Source: Polytrichum commune
Lineage: Eukaryota > Streptophyta > Polytrichopsida > Polytrichales > Polytrichaceae
Reading direction: 5' to 3'
DNA length: 64,000 bases
NCBI GenBank assembly: GCA_950295325.1
Contig: OX485809.1
Coordinates: 36,463,081-36,527,080 of the forward strand
The translations under genes and the position numbers were made by a program. Within the stretch, counting starts at the first letter, position 1. The number at the start of each line of letters is the position of its first letter. The notes beneath the pieces are model-generated. The model had not been told where the DNA came from, ran no database searches, and saw nothing but the letters and a program-made list of their open reading frames with translations. This document shows, piece by piece, positions 60,500 to 64,000 of this stretch.

Positions 60500-61200
60500 G
60501 TTTCTTGGGCATCTAGGAATTGGGTTTTAGCATTCGCACTAGAAAGCGGATTGTACTTGACGCAACCAATGACACCATCCCAATGCAAAATCGTTGTTGT
60601 CTACTGCACCTCGAACAATGTCCAAGGAGATTTTGGGGCATAATCGGTCGATATCCAAGTGTTTCCAAGTTCAATTGGTTACATGTTGGCATCTTTTGGG
60701 TTTTCTTCATTAAATTCGGGTATATTATATCAATGCCTTCAAAATGATTGGTGTTTTTCTTAAAGTTTTGAATTTCAACCGGTTCATCTGTAACTAGTGG
60801 CCAGTTCTCCCCGGTCATTGACCTCAAATCATAGACTTGCCATTGATTTTGGGTAGTGTTTAACTATCCCAATCTCCAGGGACTAAAGATTATGCCATTT
60901 ACATTATAAAGGGGGGGGGGGGCGGAGAAAGTGGAAAATGAGCCACACTTTGTGTTGGAGTGTCCCCTCCACGACTCCACTAGAAATAAGGTCCATTCCC
61001 TATTTCAAAATGTAGTACAAGATAATCTCAAGTCTTATTTTTCCCAACAGGACCATCAAATTGAGATTAACCTATATCCTAATGAAGGCATTGCACTCTA
61101 TTACTGTGAGGAATTACCCTTGTTTTGACAACATCTTTATGCACTTCTAGTCCCATAACCCTTATGGCTTCTTGGACTTTAAATAATCTTCATTTCATTG
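60500..61200 (+). repeat. Longest copy of a dispersed repeat with a decayed ENEPHFVLECP-type peptide
   Basis: The plus strand at 60931-61128 stays open and reads ENEPHFVLECPLHD..RNKVHSLFQNVV..NLKSYF, paralleled by the copy at 17048-17236. Region 60630-60830 is a separable ~200-bp module, found alone at 7130-7360 and absent at the matching position of the 16.5-kb copy. A poly-G run lies at 60909-60920. The ECP...R peptide is typical of the C-terminal domain of some non-LTR retroelements, but no RT is present here. Confidence 0.6.
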
Positions 61201-62740
61201 GGATCCGAGATCATTTGGAATTCTTCTTCTTCAAATTGTTCCTTTCCACTTGTATGAGAAAATCATGCAATTCATGGTCAATGATAGCACGACGTCTTGG
61301 TGTCTTCCACCTCATTTAAGTGGGTCGTTTCAATCTTGTCGTTGCATGACCTTTGGATACACCTCCCCCCCCTTCCCCCCTTAATGTCACATGAACCTCG
61401 GCCAAGGCTAGAAAACGACCTCTTTGAGTTGGGTTCCAACCAACATTACCGATGTAAAGGGGTTCTACTAAAAATATGGTTTTCATAGATTTGTGGTTAC
61501 TATATTTCAGTTGGGTTTCTCTAGACTAATTTGGGACTTTTGATACTAATTTCATATCAAATTGTTTGAAAACTACATGATATGATATGATTGATTGTGT
61601 ATTCACCTTGGATAATGTTGGTCAAACCCAACTCAAAGAGGTGGGTGTCTGCCCCAAACCACGAACAAATGGATTTTTTGGCGGCAATCCATGGACCAAA
61701 TTTAGTGACACATGAATAGTTACACTGTTCATTTACATCTAGAACTTTGGTGTGGAAGAACATGAATTTGGTAGTTGATTAGATTGAATCTATTTTTGGG
61801 GTGAATCGGCCTACATTGTTTAAGAGAAAAACATTGCTTGGCATGTTCATTCTTTTTTTTATCATATTTCTTAAAGAATGAAAGTCACAAAGCAAAGATT
61901 TGGCATCATACAATTTCTTCTTGTTTGGTGACAATGTTTGTTTGTTTGTTTGTTTGTTTGTTTGTTTGTTTGTTAGTCAAATTTAAAGTTGTATTTTAGC
62001 TATTTTTATGATTATTAGCCCAATTGAAGGGTAAGTTTGTGTCCAAATCCCTACCAATCACCTGTGCTAATTGAAGTGGGATTCAACTATTTAATAGAGC
62101 ATCTCCACCTCCAACTATCACCCAATCAAGACAATTAGCTTAATTTGGAGTTAAGGTAGAAAAAACAAAATACGGTGAATGACCACTATTGATGCACTAG
62201 ACTAGGAGTAGAATGATTCTTCTGTGAACCCAAAATGGCTAATTATAAAAGTGCTGGCCCAAAAAGTACTATGGATGTAGGTATAGGCTAGATGCATTGA
62301 TTGACCCGATGGGTCATGTTTCACACAACTTGGCATCTTTTTCGGGTGCCATTGAATCAAGTATTTTGTGTCCATTTATATGCAGAGTAAGGTACTTTGA
62401 TGCTTAAATTAAGGAGACTCTACTATACAAGTAGGGGATTTGACTTACTTTCGTCTTTGAGAACAATGTAATGAATTATTTACAAGGAACAAAATTATGA
62501 AACAATTTGCATTCCTCATCATTTCATCTACTCTGTCTCTGAAAAATATTGCACAAATTTTAAGCAACTCTTTCTGGCTGAGTCAGCTTATTTTCACCAT
62601 TTCCGTAATTCTACCTTATGGAGGATCAATTGGGGAGTATGCTAAACTAAATGTGGCCATCAATGTGGGTTGATAGTTATTGTTTGTCACTGCGTTGACT
62701 GGGCCACCTTGATTCTAAATTTGTTGATGCTTTATGTGGT
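61201..62740. other. Spacer with a (GTTT)n microsatellite
   Basis: An uninterrupted GTTT array occupies about 61936-61973. A CTCTTTGAGTTGGGTT block at 61420 recurs inverted near 61620-61645. No gene is seen. Confidence 0.5.
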
Positions 62741-62749
62741 ATTTATAAG

Positions 62750-63790
62750 ACTAAGGGCCACTTCACACACAAGACTGAAGGCCCGTGACCATTGCAATCT
62801 AAGAGCTCTCATTGGTCGAAAGGGCGGAGACTGTCCAAGTTCACTTCACCCACAAAGTTGAAGGCCTAAAGGCCCAAAGAAGACTTCATGGATGAAAAGT
62901 CTACATGGCAGACTATGGATAAGGTTTCATGGTCTCCTAGAATTTTCGTCAGGGCTTGACGCAAATTCCGGAAGACCATGACTCTTTTAATAAATTTTCA
63001 AACATGACAAATTTCATGACAAATTGTAGGGCATCTTCTAAGATGTATTCCAAGACAAACAAATACCACCAAATAATTCTCTCAAATTAGTAGAGTTTGA
63101 GACATTTTAAATTAAACCAAATCTTCCCTTTTTTTTTCTGCCAACAAAGTATGCAATGGTCCCGCAACATGGTCCATTCTCACTTCACACTATGCTTGAG
63201 GTTCCCTGACTACATGAAATGGCTTTCCCAACACGCATGGCACGGCCTTTGGATGACAGTCAAGGGTCCTCACCATTACAAGGTCACGGCCACTTCACAC
63301 ACAAGGCTAAGAGCCCATGATCATTACACTTCAAGCACTCTCATTGGAGGAAAGGTGGATCGCGTCCAAGTTCGCTTCACACTACGCTTGAGGGACCAAC
63401 GGAGTATGTGAATGCAAGATGGATGTAAAGTCTACATGGTTTCCTACATGGCATTGAATGGATCATGTTTCATGGTCACTTGGATTATTTTTAAAAACCG
63501 CCTCTTGGAAGTAGGCCTAACACAAAACCAGGAGACCATGGCACTTCAAACACTCACAACCGTCCCTTTATTCTATTTTGTCATGGGTGAGGACCCGCAT
63601 GAATAGAAATTCATTGAAATAGCATTTGGTTGAGGGGCCGGTTACACATGACTTCACACTACACTTGAGGGTCCGTGACCACACTACATGATTTTGGACG
63701 TGTCTTGGGACGGCCTTTGGACATTTTCTGTTGGGCTCTCACAATTTCAAGGTCTCACATTTGGGGTCGTGTGTGAAGGGGCTCGTTTAT
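62750..63790. repeat. Imperfect, partly tandem repeat array
   Basis: GGCCACTTCACACACAAG.CT.A occurs at 62757 and 63289 (offset about 532). GTCCAAGTTC.CTTCAC follows at 62836 and 63367, and AAAGTCTACATGG at 62898 and 63428. Shorter words ACTTCACACTA..CTTGAGG (63181, 63375, 63652) and GACGGCCTTTGGA/CACGGCCTTTGGA (63241, 63709) recur. The pattern suggests decayed units of a higher-order repeat that continues towards the window end. Confidence 0.75.
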
Positions 63791-64000
63791 TGAGGTAACA
63801 TTATTTTATTATTATATGTATGCAATTCTTTTGGCCGGAAGCATATTATTTGCACTCTTTATCATTTTTGAAGCAATTTTCTTTGCATAAATTTGATTAT
63901 TCACAAATAGTACGAGCTACAAGAGCCACAACACTCATTACATTTACAATGGCCATGGGTACTTGCACTTTGTGTACCAAATATGTTCATTGCATTTATT

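Noticed and set aside
61936-61973. (GTTT)n array considered as a regulatory signal
   Set aside because: It is a plain microsatellite far from any gene.

Overview
This is a window of nuclear DNA from a land plant. The genes have many introns with GT..AG borders, a plastid-type glucose-6-phosphate dehydrogenase sits beside a glyoxylate-cycle enzyme, and the intergenic DNA is AT-rich and full of decayed repeats. A long gene for a ciliary/flagellar protein (CFAP57/FAP57 type) points to a lineage with swimming sperm: a bryophyte, lycophyte, fern or similar plant. The fairly short introns make a moss-like genome my best guess. I cannot name the species.

Layout. Positions 1-900 hold the internal part of a decayed LINE (+). 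A nucleotide-sugar transporter gene runs from 2661 to 6566 (+, 6 exons, 407 aa). A plastid-targeted glucose-6-phosphate dehydrogenase occupies 8415-15450 (-, 12 exons, 672 aa). A tRNA-His(GUG) gene lies at 17641-17712 (-), and a decayed second copy at 19034-19108 (+). An isocitrate lyase gene at 20003-22727 (-, 4 exons) is interrupted by one in-frame stop. A small unrecognised ORF lies at 23311-23619 (-). A CFAP57-like WD40/coiled-coil gene spans 27010-42371 (+, about 25 exons). A dUTPase gene lies at 42934-44614 (-, 3 exons, 239 aa). From about 45 kb to the end I see no intact gene: there is a second decayed copy of the same LINE family (about 46.9-51.2 kb, -), several dispersed repeat families with relatives in the gene-rich half, minisatellites and a long imperfect repeat at 62.7-63.8 kb.

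The genes are unrelated housekeeping or cell-type genes and do not form a cluster. Gene models were built by joining open stretches at GT/AG borders so that the reading phase is kept. The transporter, G6PDH, isocitrate lyase and dUTPase models close perfectly in phase. The CFAP57 model has two stretches where an exon is still missing.

Two themes deserve attention. First, nearly every gene carries a tandem segmental duplication (60-350 bp units, 2-4 copies) in an intron or just upstream, and some copies contain duplicated, now dead, splice acceptors. Second, the isocitrate lyase gene is intact in sequence except for one CAA-to-TAA type change.
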